Shown here one piece after another: positions 35,932-44,358 of a stretch of 64,000 nucleotides of DNA. The translations under genes were made by a program, and so were the position numbers. Each line of letters begins with the position of its first letter. The stretch's first letter is position 1. This stretch comes from Bifidobacterium saimiriisciurei (GTDB taxonomy: Bacteria; Actinomycetota; Actinomycetes; Actinomycetales; Bifidobacteriaceae), in contig NZ_WHZU01000003.1 of assembly GCF_010667655.1 (NCBI RefSeq), positions 31,533-95,532 on the forward strand. The letters are read 5' to 3'. The notes under the pieces are model-generated. The model saw only the letters and a program-made list of their open reading frames with translations. It had not been told where the DNA came from and did no database searches.

Positions 35932-37182
35932 CTACTCCCCTTTACCGGCCAGATATTCCTGGTATCCCTGATTGTTCTTCAGCGCCTGATCGATGTCGGC
36001 ATTGCCCTGCAGCTCCAGCCACTTGTACAGGTCGTCATACAGCGAGGGGTTCAATGCCAGGAACGGCAGCAGTTCCGGATGGCGCGCCATCTCGAACTGC
36101 AGGTCGAAGTCCCGTGTGGTCTTGGCGTCGGCGGAGCTCAGTCCGTCCACTTCGATGCCCGGCTCCTCATGTTCCGTCTCGCCCTTCGACAGCCGTTCGA
36201 ACACCGAGCCGGCCTCGAACACCGGCGTGAACTGCGGCTGTGAGGACGCTGACGACGAGGCCGAGGATGCGGACGCCTGCTGTGCGGCGTCATGGAACAG
36301 ATCGCGTTCCATCACGAACGCGGGGTTCTGACCGCCATCGGCGAGGGCGGCGGAACCGGCGAAGCCGGCCGCATCGCCCGTCGTCGCGGAGGACGCCGCT
36401 GCCGAAGACCCGGCTCCCGACTCGGCCGAACCGGACTGCGGGGCGATGACCTGTGTCTGCGCCTCCTGCGCCGGCGTCGATGGCGTCTGCGAAGCCGCGG
36501 ACGCCTGCGCTCCCGATGCCGCGGCATCGGCGGCCCCCATGTCCGGCTTGCTGACGATGAACGGCTCCACGCCGCCGTTTATGGCGCCCGCGCTACCGGC
36601 CGCCTCGGACTGCCGCTGCCTGCGGGATTCGGCGATCGCCTGGTCGTGCAGCGCGTCGATGCGGCTGCGCACCTGCGTGGTGCTCAGCAGGCCCGTCGGC
36701 TCACCGGCACGAAGGTCGAGGATGTCGTCCACGCTCATCGACGCGGCATCGACATCCTGCTGGACGTTGTCGGATGCGGCATAGGAGAACAGGTCGGCCA
36801 CCGGGTCCTCGGCGGGCTTCTCCTCGCGCGGCATCATGATGAAATCGACCGGCACGTCGCCGAACTGGAATCGCATCGGCGAACGAGGCAGCTGGAACGC
36901 CTTGTCGGACGGCACCTGCATGAGCTCGCCGTCGTCGCGCACCACGTAGGTGCCGTTCGTCGACGCGAGGTCCTTCAACGTGGCGGTGCCTGATTCGGCC
37001 ACGACGAAGCGGGCATGACGCTTCGACATGGATTTCGTCGAGTCCTCGACGTCGAGTCGGCGCACGCCGTCCTCCACAGGCGCGGGACGCAGGGGTTTGC
37101 GGCCGATCTCGACGGTCTGCCCCGCATCGACGCGAATCTCGTCTATACCATTGACCTTGATAAGCCACTGCTGGTCATTCAC
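35932..37182 (-). CDS. FHA-domain protein with variant leucine-rich-repeat tail
   Basis: 416 residues in three parts. The N-terminal FHA domain (about 22-110) has VEIGRKPLRP, SMSKRHARFVV and DLASTNGTYVV, the phosphothreonine-binding set. A long low-complexity Ala/Ser/Gln/Gly linker (about 150-345) follows. The C-terminal segment FEMARHPELLPFLALNPSLY and KWLELQGNADIDQAL has the layout of variant leucine-rich repeats. Such tails occur with actinobacterial Ser/Thr-kinase signalling. It is first of the operon with the degenerate helicase. No kinase is in the window. Confidence 0.88.
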   Translation of the reverse strand: MNDQQWLIKVNGIDEIRVDAGQTVEIGRKPLRPAPVEDGVRRLDVEDSTKSMSKRHARFVVAESGTATLKDLASTNGTYVVRDDGELMQVPSDKAFQLPRSPMRFQFGDVPVDFIMMPREEKPAEDPVADLFSYAASDNVQQDVDAASMSVDDILDLRAGEPTGLLSTTQVRSRIDALHDQAIAESRRQRQSEAAGSAGAINGGVEPFIVSKPDMGAADAAASGAQASAASQTPSTPAQEAQTQVIAPQSGSAESGAGSSAAASSATTGDAAGFAGSAALADGGQNPAFVMERDLFHDAAQQASASSASSSASSQPQFTPVFEAGSVFERLSKGETEHEEPGIEVDGLSSADAKTTRDFDLQFEMARHPELLPFLALNPSLYDDLYKWLELQGNADIDQALKNNQGYQEYLAGKGE

Positions 37183-37272
37183 GGCACGAGCCTCCTCTTA
37201 CGCATGCGGACACACTTATGTTCCATTGTGGCACGCTTCGCCCGGTTTCTTCGTAAATCTACAGCACTCGCC

Positions 37273-38655
37273 TTACTTCTGCACATTGGTTTTTCGCACG
37301 GTGAGGCGTCCGAGCACCCGTCGCTGCAGCGGTATGGTCGTGCAGAACGTCAGGATGTCGGCCATAGGCTGCGCGAGCTGCACGCCCGCAAGTCCGAGGA
37401 GATGCGGCAGCACGACGATCAGCGGGATAAGGTAGACGCCCTGACGGCATACGCCGAGGAACGACGCCACGCCGGTCAGTCCCATGGTCTGCTGCATCAT
37501 GTTCGATATCATGTTGCCGCCCATGATCGGCAGGCTTACACATTGCATCCACAACGCCGCAGTGCCGATGCGCACGACGTCGGGATCGGCCCGGAACAGT
37601 TCGATGATCTGCGGCGCGAACGCCGACAGGCCGACGGCGAACGCCGCGAGCACCAGCGTGCTGGCACGCACGCAGAACCAGTATCCCCGCTTCACGCGGT
37701 CGAACAGGCCGGCGCCGTAGTTGTAGCCGCATACCGGCTGGAACCCCTGGCCAAGGCCGATGATGACGGAATTGGTGAACATCATGAGCCGCGTGACGAT
37801 GGCCATGGCGGCGATGGCGGCGTCGCCGAACGGATTGGCGGCGAGGTTCACGCAGATCGCGGCGACGGAGCCGACGCTCTGGCGCAGCAGCGACGGCAGT
37901 CCGCCGCCGACGAGTTCGCGCACGAGCAGCGTGTCTGGGCGGAACTGCTTCGGCGTGAGCTTGAGCACCGCCACCTTGCGGCACATGACCACGAGGATCG
38001 CGAATCCGATGGCCTGGCACGATGCCGTGGCCACGCCGGCGCCGCGGATGCCCATGCCGAGCCCGAAGATCAGCAGGGGCGCGAGCGCGATGTTGAGCAC
38101 GGCGCCGATAACCAGCCCGACCATCGCATATGACGACAGACCCTGATAGCGCAGCAGGCCGTTCATGGTGAACGAGCCGCAGACCGCCGGCGAGGCCAGC
38201 AGTATCGGGGCGAGATAGTCCATGGCGTAGGGCGCGATGGTGGGTGTGGCGCCGAGCGCGAAGACCAGCGGCCTCAGCAGCACAAGACCCACGACGGCAA
38301 GCAGGACGCCGAATCCGACGGAGCCGAAGAACCCGACGGCCATGAGCCGTGCGGCGCGTTCCTCGTTGTGCTTGCCCATCTCGCGCGACAACGAGTTGCC
38401 GGCGCCGTTGCCGAAGAAGAACCCTATGGCCTGCATGATGGTCATGATGGAGACGGCGATGCCGATGGCGCCCGACTGGGATGTGCCGAGCCGTCCGATG
38501 AAGTATGTGTCGGCCAGATTGTAGATCATCGTGACCAGATTCGAGACGATGGCGGGGATGCCGAGCCGGATGATGAGCGGACGCACCGGCCGGCCGGTCA
38601 TCTGCCGGTATTTCTCGTCCGCCGCCGCCCGTCGCAATCCCTGTATCTGTGCCAC
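37273..38655 (-). CDS. MATE-family efflux transporter
   Basis: A 460-residue, 12-helix multidrug and toxic-compound extrusion protein. Both halves show the MATE pattern: MIYNLADTYFIGRLGTSQSG in the first and FGDAAIAAMAIVTRLMMF in the second. It starts at GTG 38655. It lies upstream of the FHA operon with a 90-bp gap, so some read-through is possible. Substrate unknown. Confidence 0.92.
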   Translation of the reverse strand: MAQIQGLRRAAADEKYRQMTGRPVRPLIIRLGIPAIVSNLVTMIYNLADTYFIGRLGTSQSGAIGIAVSIMTIMQAIGFFFGNGAGNSLSREMGKHNEERAARLMAVGFFGSVGFGVLLAVVGLVLLRPLVFALGATPTIAPYAMDYLAPILLASPAVCGSFTMNGLLRYQGLSSYAMVGLVIGAVLNIALAPLLIFGLGMGIRGAGVATASCQAIGFAILVVMCRKVAVLKLTPKQFRPDTLLVRELVGGGLPSLLRQSVGSVAAICVNLAANPFGDAAIAAMAIVTRLMMFTNSVIIGLGQGFQPVCGYNYGAGLFDRVKRGYWFCVRASTLVLAAFAVGLSAFAPQIIELFRADPDVVRIGTAALWMQCVSLPIMGGNMISNMMQQTMGLTGVASFLGVCRQGVYLIPLIVVLPHLLGLAGVQLAQPMADILTFCTTIPLQRRVLGRLTVRKTNVQK

Positions 38656-38680
38656 GCTCCGATAGTGTACGCCGGATACG

Positions 38681-38716
38681 GAAAACCCCGCGCCGTGGAA
38701 TCCACGGACACGGGGT
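38681..38716 (-). terminator. Terminator of rplJ-rplL
   Basis: On the minus strand, ACCCCG-TG-TCCGTGGA and TCCACGG-CG-CGGGGT pair around a tight tip, followed by TTTTCC. It lies about 50 bp after the rplL stop. Confidence 0.85.
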
Positions 38717-38762
38717 CTGACAGAATCAAGCAGTGAACACTGCGCGGCTCAGGCCGCGAGAA

Positions 38763-39143
38763 TCACTTGAGCTCGACGGTGGCGCCAGCCTCTTCCAGCT
38801 GGGACTTGGCCTTCTCGGCGTCTTCCTTCTTGGCACCTTCGAGGACCGGCTTCGGAGCGCCGTCCACGAGAGCCTTGGCCTCGGCCAGACCCAGGGAGGT
38901 GATGGCGCGAACGGCCTTGATGACCTGGATCTTCTTGTCGCCAACGGCGGAGAGGATGACGTCGAACTCATCCTTCTCTTCCTCGGCCGGAGCGGCGCCC
39001 GGAGCGGCGGCAACGGCGACGGCGGCCGGAGCGGCGGCCTCGACGTCGAACTTGTCCTCGAAGGCCTTGACGAACTCGGAGAGCTCGACGAGGGTCATTT
39101 CACCGAAAGCTTCCAGGAGCTCTTCGTTGGTGAGCTTAGCCAT
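38763..39143 (-). CDS. rplL: 50S ribosomal protein L7/L12
   Basis: A 126-residue stalk protein that recruits translational GTPases. N-terminal dimerisation helices ([20 protein letters not shown]), an Ala/Pro hinge (about residues 36-54) and the C-terminal domain [20 protein letters not shown] with [13 protein letters not shown]. 116 bp downstream of rplJ in the same operon. Confidence 0.98.
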   Translation of the reverse strand: MAKLTNEELLEAFGEMTLVELSEFVKAFEDKFDVEAAAPAAVAVAAAPGAAPAEEEKDEFDVILSAVGDKKIQVIKAVRAITSLGLAEAKALVDGAPKPVLEGAKKEDAEKAKSQLEEAGATVELK

Positions 39144-39259
39144 TATGGCTTCCTTTCATTCAGCGGCGGTCGGCAATTGTTAAGGTCTTGGGATGCCGAC
39201 CAGCCAAAAATTTTTGTTGTTTATTCAGGCAACAAGCGCCAATCCGCGGAAACCGCGAA

Positions 39260-39781
39260 TCAGGCGGCCTTCTCCTGCTTCTCGCGCAGAGCGTCGACGG
39301 TGCGGACTGCCTTGGTCGGCAGGGCAACGAAGAGCTGAGCGGTCTTGGTCTGTACAGCCTTGAGGGAGTACGCGATCTTGGACAGCAGGACCGGGCGAGA
39401 CTCAAGGTCGGCGAGCTTGTCGACGCCTTCGGCATCGTACACGGTGCCGTCGGCGAAGCCGCCCTTGACGATGAGCTGCTTGTTGGTCTTGGCGAACTCA
39501 CGCAGGACCTTAGCGGCCTCGACGTAATCGCCCTGGACGAAGGTGATGGCGGAAGGACCGGCGAGGTACTCGTCGAGGCCTTCGATGCCAGCTTCCTTAG
39601 CGGCAATACGTGCGAGCGTGTTCTTCGCCACAGTGTAGGAAGTATCGCGGCCCAGCTTTTCGCGCAGATCGGAGATCTGCGGCACGCTCAGCCCGCGGTA
39701 CTCAGTGAGGTACACGGCGTCAGCGTTACGGAACTGCTCCGTAAGCTGTGCAATGACCTCAGCCTTTTCGGGCCTTAACAT
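39260..39781 (-). CDS. rplJ: 50S ribosomal protein L10
   Basis: 173 residues; base of the L7/L12 stalk. Landmarks are MLRPEKAEVIAQLTEQF, LTEYRGLSVPQISDLREKL and FVQGDYVEAAKVLREF, with a C-terminal helix that binds L7/L12 dimers. It has a structured 5' leader expected to bind the L10(L12)4 complex for autoregulation. Confidence 0.98.
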   Translation of the reverse strand: MLRPEKAEVIAQLTEQFRNADAVYLTEYRGLSVPQISDLREKLGRDTSYTVAKNTLARIAAKEAGIEGLDEYLAGPSAITFVQGDYVEAAKVLREFAKTNKQLIVKGGFADGTVYDAEGVDKLADLESRPVLLSKIAYSLKAVQTKTAQLFVALPTKAVRTVDALREKQEKAA

Positions 39782-39981
39782 GGCGTTCCTTCCTAAGTCG
39801 GCCGTTGACTGGAGGAAGCCACGCGAGCAATAAAAAAGCCCCGCGCGCAGGCGGAGCGAACATCATCGTCAGGCACGTTCATGCCTGGCGTCCTTCCGAA
39901 TCCGGGAGGTACGTTTTCTCAACCTACGCTGGCAACCTTCGAGGACCTTGCGGCCCTAACCAACGGTCTGTGGTTTACAAA
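39782..39981 (-). ncRNA. L10 leader with attenuator hairpin
   Basis: About 200 nt of untranslated leader between the promoter and rplJ. Near its 3' end, minus-strand GCTCCGC and GCGGGGC (39838-39857) form a stem followed by TTTTTTATT, an intrinsic terminator placed before the ribosome site. Upstream segments can form alternate pairings (CCAGGC...GCCTG around 39870-39895). The arrangement matches L10-leader regulation of rplJL. Confidence 0.75.
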
Positions 39982-39987
39982 ACTAAA

Positions 39988-40016
39988 AATATACACCCGA
40001 TGTCCGATATCGCCAA
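39988..40016 (-). promoter_or_regulatory. Promoter of rplJ-rplL
   Basis: On the minus strand, TTGGCG and TATATT are exactly 17 bp apart. The start site would be near 39981. Confidence 0.75.
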
Positions 40017-40051
40017 ATCCGCGACACGCCCGAACGACACGGGCCGGCCAT

Positions 40052-40240
40052 CTACTCGCTGCGGCGGGAATTGGTGCGCGACGGCGGCAGCTGCTTGGGC
40101 AGCCGGCCGGCACGCTTGAGCGAATCACGGATGATGTACTCCATCTGACCGTTGACGGACCGCAGTTCGTCGGCCGCCCAGCGCTCGACGGCCTCCCTCA
40201 GCAGGGGGTCCACCCTCAGCGGGTACTGCTTCTTCGCCAC
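40052..40240 (-). CDS. Arc-like ribbon-helix-helix protein
   Basis: 62 residues from GTG 40240, five bases after a perfect AAAGGAGG. KKQYPLRVDPLLREAVERWA and SVNGQMEYIIRDSLKRAG match the strand-helix-helix of Arc/MetJ-type DNA-binding proteins. It follows the SPFH gene on the same strand (163 bp). No toxin partner is visible. Confidence 0.82.
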   Translation of the reverse strand: MAKKQYPLRVDPLLREAVERWAADELRSVNGQMEYIIRDSLKRAGRLPKQLPPSRTNSRRSE

Positions 40241-40403
40241 GGGAACCTCCTTTACGCGGAACGTATGGCGTCGGGCCCGCAATGGCGGGCCCACACGGTT
40301 GGCCGGATGCACAAGGCCGACGGCCGGCCGACGAACGCATCATCAACCAGCCGCGGCCATCCGGACGAACGGACGACGATCCGGAAGACCCGGACCGGAG
40401 AAC

Positions 40404-41516
40404 CTAATTGTAGAGCGAACCGGCGTTGACCACCGGCTGGGCGTCGTTGTCGCCGCACAGCACGACCATCAGGTTCGACACCATCGTGGCCTTGCGTTCC
40501 TCGTCGAGTTCGACGACGCCGTCGCGCTCCAGCTCCTTCAGCGCCATGTCGACCATGGACACCGCACCCTGAACGATCTTCGTCCGCGCGGCGATGATCG
40601 CCTCGGCCTGCTGGCGGCGCAGCATGACCTGCGCGATCTCGGGGGCGTATGCCAGATGCGTGAGCCGGGCGTCGTCGACGGCGATGCCGGCCGATTCCAG
40701 CCGTTCGGCGAGTTCGGCGCGCAACGCCTCGGAGACCTCGGCGATGTTCGACCGCAGCGTGATCTCGCCGGCTGCGGCGTCGTCGCTTTCGGCGTTGTGG
40801 TCATAGGCGTATCGGCTGGCGACGTGACGCAGCGCGGTCTCGGCCTGCATGCCGACGAACTGCTCGTAATGGTCCACGTCGAACACGGCCCGGGCGGTGT
40901 CGACCACGCGCCAGACGACGACATCGGCGATCTCGATGGGATTGCCGTTGCGGTCGTTCACCTTGAGCCGGGGCCCGTTGAGCGTGCGGGCGCGCAGCGA
41001 GATCTTGGCCTTGACCGCCGCCGACGCCGATTTCGCGGACTTCTTCTTGCCGGAGAACGCGGCGGCAAGGGAGTCCCCGCCGGCCGAATCGTCCTGTTCG
41101 ACGGACTGCAGCTCGCGCGAGTAGAACGGATTGGCCCAGTAGAAACCGGAGCCCCGCACCGTGCCGCGGTATTCGCCGAACAGCACGAGCACGCGCGCCT
41201 CGTTGGGCTGGAGCGAGAAGAAACCGGCCGGCAGCATCGACATCAGCACGCACAGCACGATGCCGACGACCAGCAGGGCCACGCCGACGCCGAACATCGA
41301 GCCGGCGTCGGACGGCCCCGGATTCATGATGACGGACCCGAACACGATGCCCAGCACGGCCGCCACCCAGCCGACGACCACGACGGCCAGCACGGGCCAG
41401 CCGTTCATCGCGCGGCCATCACGCTCGACGGTCGGCGTATGCGCCGACGCCGACACCTTCTTTTCGCCATTCATGGATTCCTTGCGGACACCGGTGTCGC
41501 TTGCCGTTCCAGCCAC
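40404..41516 (-). CDS. SPFH/Band 7 domain membrane protein
   Basis: 370 residues. Two N-terminal transmembrane helices (about 40-62 and 75-97) precede an SPFH/prohibitin domain ([20 protein letters not shown] to [20 protein letters not shown]). An insert with [17 protein letters not shown] interrupts the early part of the domain. The coiled-coil region [14 protein letters not shown] follows. Such proteins scaffold membrane microdomains. I start at GTG 41516, eight bases after AGGAAGG; the GTG at 41525 overlaps the ribosome site. Confidence 0.88.
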   Translation of the reverse strand: MAGTASDTGVRKESMNGEKKVSASAHTPTVERDGRAMNGWPVLAVVVVGWVAAVLGIVFGSVIMNPGPSDAGSMFGVGVALLVVGIVLCVLMSMLPAGFFSLQPNEARVLVLFGEYRGTVRGSGFYWANPFYSRELQSVEQDDSAGGDSLAAAFSGKKKSAKSASAAVKAKISLRARTLNGPRLKVNDRNGNPIEIADVVVWRVVDTARAVFDVDHYEQFVGMQAETALRHVASRYAYDHNAESDDAAAGEITLRSNIAEVSEALRAELAERLESAGIAVDDARLTHLAYAPEIAQVMLRRQQAEAIIAARTKIVQGAVSMVDMALKELERDGVVELDEERKATMVSNLMVVLCGDNDAQPVVNAGSLYN

Positions 41517-41807
41517 GGTGATCACCTTCCTTGATCCGAACGGATGAATTCGCTGTCGAACCCCATTACCCGTTCATCTGATACCAAAATGATATCACTT
41601 TGATTTCGCTTTGACAACAGCGGGGGGCAGCCGCGAGGGAACGCCGCGGCACGCAGCCCAACGGGCCATCGATGAGCCGCCGCAAGAAGAGCCGCCGCAG
41701 TGGAAAACGGTGGGCACAAACCACGCGGACCGCGCCGTGCCGGAAGAATGGATGGTGGACGCCTGTGCGCCAACGGCGGCGCGCAACATCGAAAGGAGCG
41801 CCGAATC
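41517..41807. promoter_or_regulatory. Divergent SPFH / GH3 promoter region
   Basis: On the minus strand, TTGTCA (41612-41617) and TATCAT (41589-41594) are 17 bp apart and drive the SPFH gene. The plus-strand sequence TGATACCA-AAA-TGATATCA (about 41579-41597) lies over the -10 and looks like a repeated operator half-site. No clear promoter for GH3 was found. Confidence 0.65.
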
Positions 41808-44126
41808 ATGACATCCGAAGCCTCAACGTCATCCGGAACACCGACGACGACCGACAGCCCCGAAGCCGGCGGCACCGGCATGAGCCCCGCCCTCGCCAAG
41901 GCCACCGACACCGTACGCTACTACCGCAACGCCGATGGTCCGGTCATCGGCGTCACCTCCAAGCCGGTCATCGAACAGGACGGACTGTATTTCAAGGACC
42001 TTGACGGATCCGGCGAACTCGACGACTACAAGGACTGGCGCAGGTCGCCGGCCGAGCGCGCCGCATCGCTCGTCGCCACGCTCGACGTGGACGACAAGAT
42101 CGGCATGCTGTTCGCCAACTCGTGGCGCATGGGCCAGGAGCTCGACGAGGGCGAGGAACGCGACGCGACCGGTCTGCTCAGCGAGCAGATCAAGGAGAAG
42201 GACGGCTCGATCTTCGGCATCGAGAAGACGTGGGGCACCACGTATTCGCTGCAGACGCTGAAGCTGCGCAACCTCATCCTGCGCGCCAACCCGACCACAC
42301 GCGAGCTCGTAGACTGGATCAACCAACTCAACGCCGTGGCCGAGGCCACCGAGCACGGCGTTCCCGTGCAGGTGCTGAGCAACTCGCGCAACGAGAACGG
42401 CGAGGCCGTGTTCGGCATGAACGAGGCACAGGGCGTGTTCGCCACCTGGCCGGGCACGCTGGGCATCGCCGCCGCCACGATCGGCACCGGCGACTTCGGC
42501 ATCATCGACCGGTTCGGCGACGCCATCCGCCGCGAATGGGACGCCGTCGGCATGAAGAAGGGCTATATGTACATGGCCGACACGATGACCGACCCGCGCT
42601 GGCAGCGATCCTACGGCACGTTCGGCGAGAACCCGCAGCTCGTCAGCCGCATCTTCGAGCATCTCATCCCGGCCGTCCAAGGCGGCGACGGGCTGGCCCG
42701 CGACGGCGTGGCCATGACGGTGAAGCACTTCCCCGGCGGCGGCGCGCGGGAGAACGGCTTCGACCCGCATTACGCCGAAGGCCAGTGGAACGTCTACCCC
42801 ACCGAGGGCAGCCTCGAAAAGTACCATATCCCGGCGTTCATCACGGCCGTGGAGAAGAACGCGGCGTCCATCATGCCGTACTATGCCAAGCCGTGCAAGG
42901 CGAAGAGCGCCGAGCAGACCGACCTCGAGGGCAATCCCATCGAGTGGCAGGCCGTGGGATTCGCCTACAACGAGTTCTTCATCCAACGGCTGCTGCGCGG
43001 CCAGATGGGCTTCAGGGGCTATATCAACTCCGATTCCGGCATCACGCACATGATGTCGTGGGGCGTGGAGGACCTCGACGTGCCCGAACGTGTGGCGTTG
43101 GCCGTGAACAACGGCGTGGACGTGATCTCCGGCGCATTCAGCGTGACGGAGGCGCGCGAGGCGTACGACCGCGCCCGCAACGGCTACTACGACGCCCATG
43201 ACGTGCCGGCCGGCTACACGCGTGAGCAGGTGACCCTCGGCGACGATGCGCTCGACCGCGCCGTCATGCGCACGCTGACCGAGAAGTTCACGCTCGGACT
43301 GTTCGACAACCCGTATCGCGACCCCGACGCCGCAGAGGCGGTCGTCGGCACGCCCGCCGATTGGGACGAGGCCTACGCCGTGCACTGCGATTCGGTGACG
43401 CTGCTGAAGAACACCGCACGCACGCTGCCGCTTGACCCCGCCGCGACCGAAGGACGCCTCGTGTACGCCGAGGCGTTCGGCAAGGACGCCGAGACAGGAG
43501 AGAAGGCCACGAAGTCGCTGCGCGCCATGCTCGCCGACGAGTACGGCATGACGCTGGCCGACGACCCGGCCTCCGCCGACATCGCGATTCTGTTCGCCGA
43601 CCCGCGTTCGGGCAACTACTTCTCGGCCACGAAGGGCTATCTCGAAATCGACATCTGCGAAGGCAAGACCGTGTGCGACACCGACGAGGACGGACGCCCG
43701 GCCGACACCACGCACGAGGAGACCACGCTGGCGGGAGCCTCGCGCATCGCCGGCATCGCGGCCGCCGTGCATGCGAACGGCGGGCGCGTGGTGGCGTCGC
43801 TGAACTTCTCGCTCGCTTGGATGCCGGGCAATATCGAACGCCACGTCGACGCGCTGGTCGCCGGCTTCGACACCTACAACAAGGCATGCATGGATGTGAT
43901 CGTCGGCCGTCATGCGGCGAAGGGCAGGCTGCCCATCACACTGCCGAAGAACGACGCCGTGGTCGCCGTCGACGCCGACGGCGTATGCGCGAGCCCGAAC
44001 GACGTCCCCGGCTACGACAAGGACCGGTTCATGCCCGACGCCATGAAGGATGGGAACGGCAAGGCCTACGCCTACCGCGACGCCGCCGGCCACTACTACG
44101 AGTACGGCTTCGGACTGCGGTACTGA
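41808..44126 (+). CDS. GH3 glycoside hydrolase (beta-glucosidase-like)
   Basis: A 772-residue cytoplasmic enzyme (no signal peptide). The N-terminal GH3 barrel ends near residue 430 with the nucleophile Asp409 in YINSDSGITH, where most family members read SDWG. KHFPGGGARENGFDPH is the conserved KH(F/Y) loop. The C-terminal GH3 domain (about 450-740) follows. The Asp-rich stretch DLDGSGELDDYKDW near residue 70 resembles a calcium-binding or dockerin-like motif seen in some GH3 proteins. It starts at ATG 41808 with GAAAGGAG upstream. Substrate unknown; island neighbours suggest a plant glycoside. Confidence 0.87.
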   Translation: MTSEASTSSGTPTTTDSPEAGGTGMSPALAKATDTVRYYRNADGPVIGVTSKPVIEQDGLYFKDLDGSGELDDYKDWRRSPAERAASLVATLDVDDKIGMLFANSWRMGQELDEGEERDATGLLSEQIKEKDGSIFGIEKTWGTTYSLQTLKLRNLILRANPTTRELVDWINQLNAVAEATEHGVPVQVLSNSRNENGEAVFGMNEAQGVFATWPGTLGIAAATIGTGDFGIIDRFGDAIRREWDAVGMKKGYMYMADTMTDPRWQRSYGTFGENPQLVSRIFEHLIPAVQGGDGLARDGVAMTVKHFPGGGARENGFDPHYAEGQWNVYPTEGSLEKYHIPAFITAVEKNAASIMPYYAKPCKAKSAEQTDLEGNPIEWQAVGFAYNEFFIQRLLRGQMGFRGYINSDSGITHMMSWGVEDLDVPERVALAVNNGVDVISGAFSVTEAREAYDRARNGYYDAHDVPAGYTREQVTLGDDALDRAVMRTLTEKFTLGLFDNPYRDPDAAEAVVGTPADWDEAYAVHCDSVTLLKNTARTLPLDPAATEGRLVYAEAFGKDAETGEKATKSLRAMLADEYGMTLADDPASADIAILFADPRSGNYFSATKGYLEIDICEGKTVCDTDEDGRPADTTHEETTLAGASRIAGIAAAVHANGGRVVASLNFSLAWMPGNIERHVDALVAGFDTYNKACMDVIVGRHAAKGRLPITLPKNDAVVAVDADGVCASPNDVPGYDKDRFMPDAMKDGNGKAYAYRDAAGHYYEYGFGLRY

Positions 44127-44143
44127 CATAGTCCGGTACGGCA

Positions 44144-44184
44144 ATCGCCGCGGATGGCTCCTCGGAGCCTCCGCGGCGATTTTC
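44144..44184 (+). terminator. Terminator of the GH3 gene
   Basis: ATCGCCGCGGA and TCCGCGGCGAT form an 11-bp stem with a loop that itself pairs (GGCTCC..GGAGCC), then TTTTCATTT. Confidence 0.88.
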
Positions 44185-44229
44185 ATTTCCCTCGCGCGAT
44201 ATGGCTTTTGCCATAGCAAGACGTGCAAT

Positions 44230-44281
44230 GCAAAGAACGGCGGCGGGGATGTGGCCTCCGGGCCATCCCCGCCGCCGTTTC
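44230..44281 (-). terminator. Terminator-like hairpin after uidA
   Basis: AACGGCGGCGGGGATG (44236-44251) and its perfect complement (44264-44279) form a 16-bp stem. The U-run on the minus side is poor (TTCTTTG). A 21-bp-period direct repeat CGTCAGGCGTTCACGC / CGTCAGGCATTCACGC lies between it and the uidA stop. Confidence 0.65.
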
Positions 44282-44358
44282 GTCATCCGCACCTGGCATT
44301 TGCGGACACGTTCGTCAGGCGTTCACGCGACGTCGTCAGGCATTCACGCAGTGGCGCG

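Noticed and set aside
44313..44349. 21-bp direct repeat after uidA as an attachment site
   Set aside because: No integrase, tRNA or mobile genes are nearby; local slippage is a simpler cause.
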